Positions 63,847 to 64,000 of a stretch of 64,000 nucleotides of DNA are shown in pieces. The DNA is from Allolobophora icterica. Lineage: Eukaryota > Annelida > Clitellata > Crassiclitellata > Lumbricidae. The notes beneath the pieces were generated by a model, which was given only the letters and a program-made list of their open reading frames with translations, did not search any database and was not told where the DNA came from. Position numbers and translations under genes: made by a program. The stretch is taken from contig OY744606.1 in the NCBI GenBank assembly GCA_963556255.1, forward strand, positions 72,602,908 to 72,666,907. The letters run 5' to 3'. How positions within the stretch are numbered: the stretch's first letter is position 1; each line of letters starts with the position of its first letter.

Positions 63847-64000
63847 TCTTCGTATTTTATCATCTCTTCAGCATATTTTTTCTCCATTCCAGCAATCTTC
63901 ATGCTCATTACTTGCTCTTTTCGCAGTCATCGTCTTGTTATCAGCAGTGTCTGCTGCTGTGTTTCCTTCCACTGATGCTGCTCTGGCTTACAGGGCATTT

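Overview
This is a window of an animal nuclear genome, most likely a marine invertebrate. The evidence is spliceosomal introns with GT..AG borders, an LRIG-type leucine-rich-repeat/immunoglobulin receptor gene, tRNA-derived SINEs, CR1-like and Jockey-like LINEs, many hAT DNA transposons and abundant microsatellites. The palindrome TAGGCCTA is frequent in the left half. I associate that with echinoderm or hemichordate genomes, but that is an impression and was not tested. There are no bacterial features (operons, ribosome binding sites, rRNA, CRISPR).

Only two host genes can be supported. (1) An amidase-signature enzyme on the minus strand, 7867 down to 3473: five exons whose splice phases all match, encoding 249 residues that hold the start codon and all three catalytic residues. 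The C-terminal half is not visible; a nest of hAT transposons occupies the region beyond exon 5, and the rest may lie left of the window. (2) The 5' part of an LRIG-like gene on the plus strand: a signal-peptide/LRRNT exon at 37146-37366 and three 72-bp leucine-rich-repeat exons at 44832-44903, 54221-54292 and 55284-55355. The introns are about 7.5, 9.3 and 1.0 kb, and the gene must continue past the right edge.

The rest is mostly mobile DNA. 1-2425: a SINE split by an hAT element that itself contains a second hAT element. 3.1-7.1 kb: small hAT MITEs around and inside the amidase gene. 8240-11225: a short Ty3/gypsy-like LTR retrotransposon with identical LTRs, whose long open frame contains a tandem array of Cys-rich modules. 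12315-12535: a palindromic element carrying seven copies of a 14-bp palindrome. 13764-19139: two different LINEs joined head to tail within one target-site duplication. 20-37 kb: two copies of an hAT family with hexamer subterminal arrays, several hAT MITEs, SINEs and microsatellites. From 37 kb on, the LRIG introns hold minisatellites, a CR1-like LINE remnant, SINEs and further MITEs.

For 13 hAT-type insertions I could read both ends and an 8-bp target duplication matching at 7 or 8 of 8 positions; a 14th has a perfect duplication displaced by 6 bp. Coordinates and repeat matches were read by eye and not computed by alignment.
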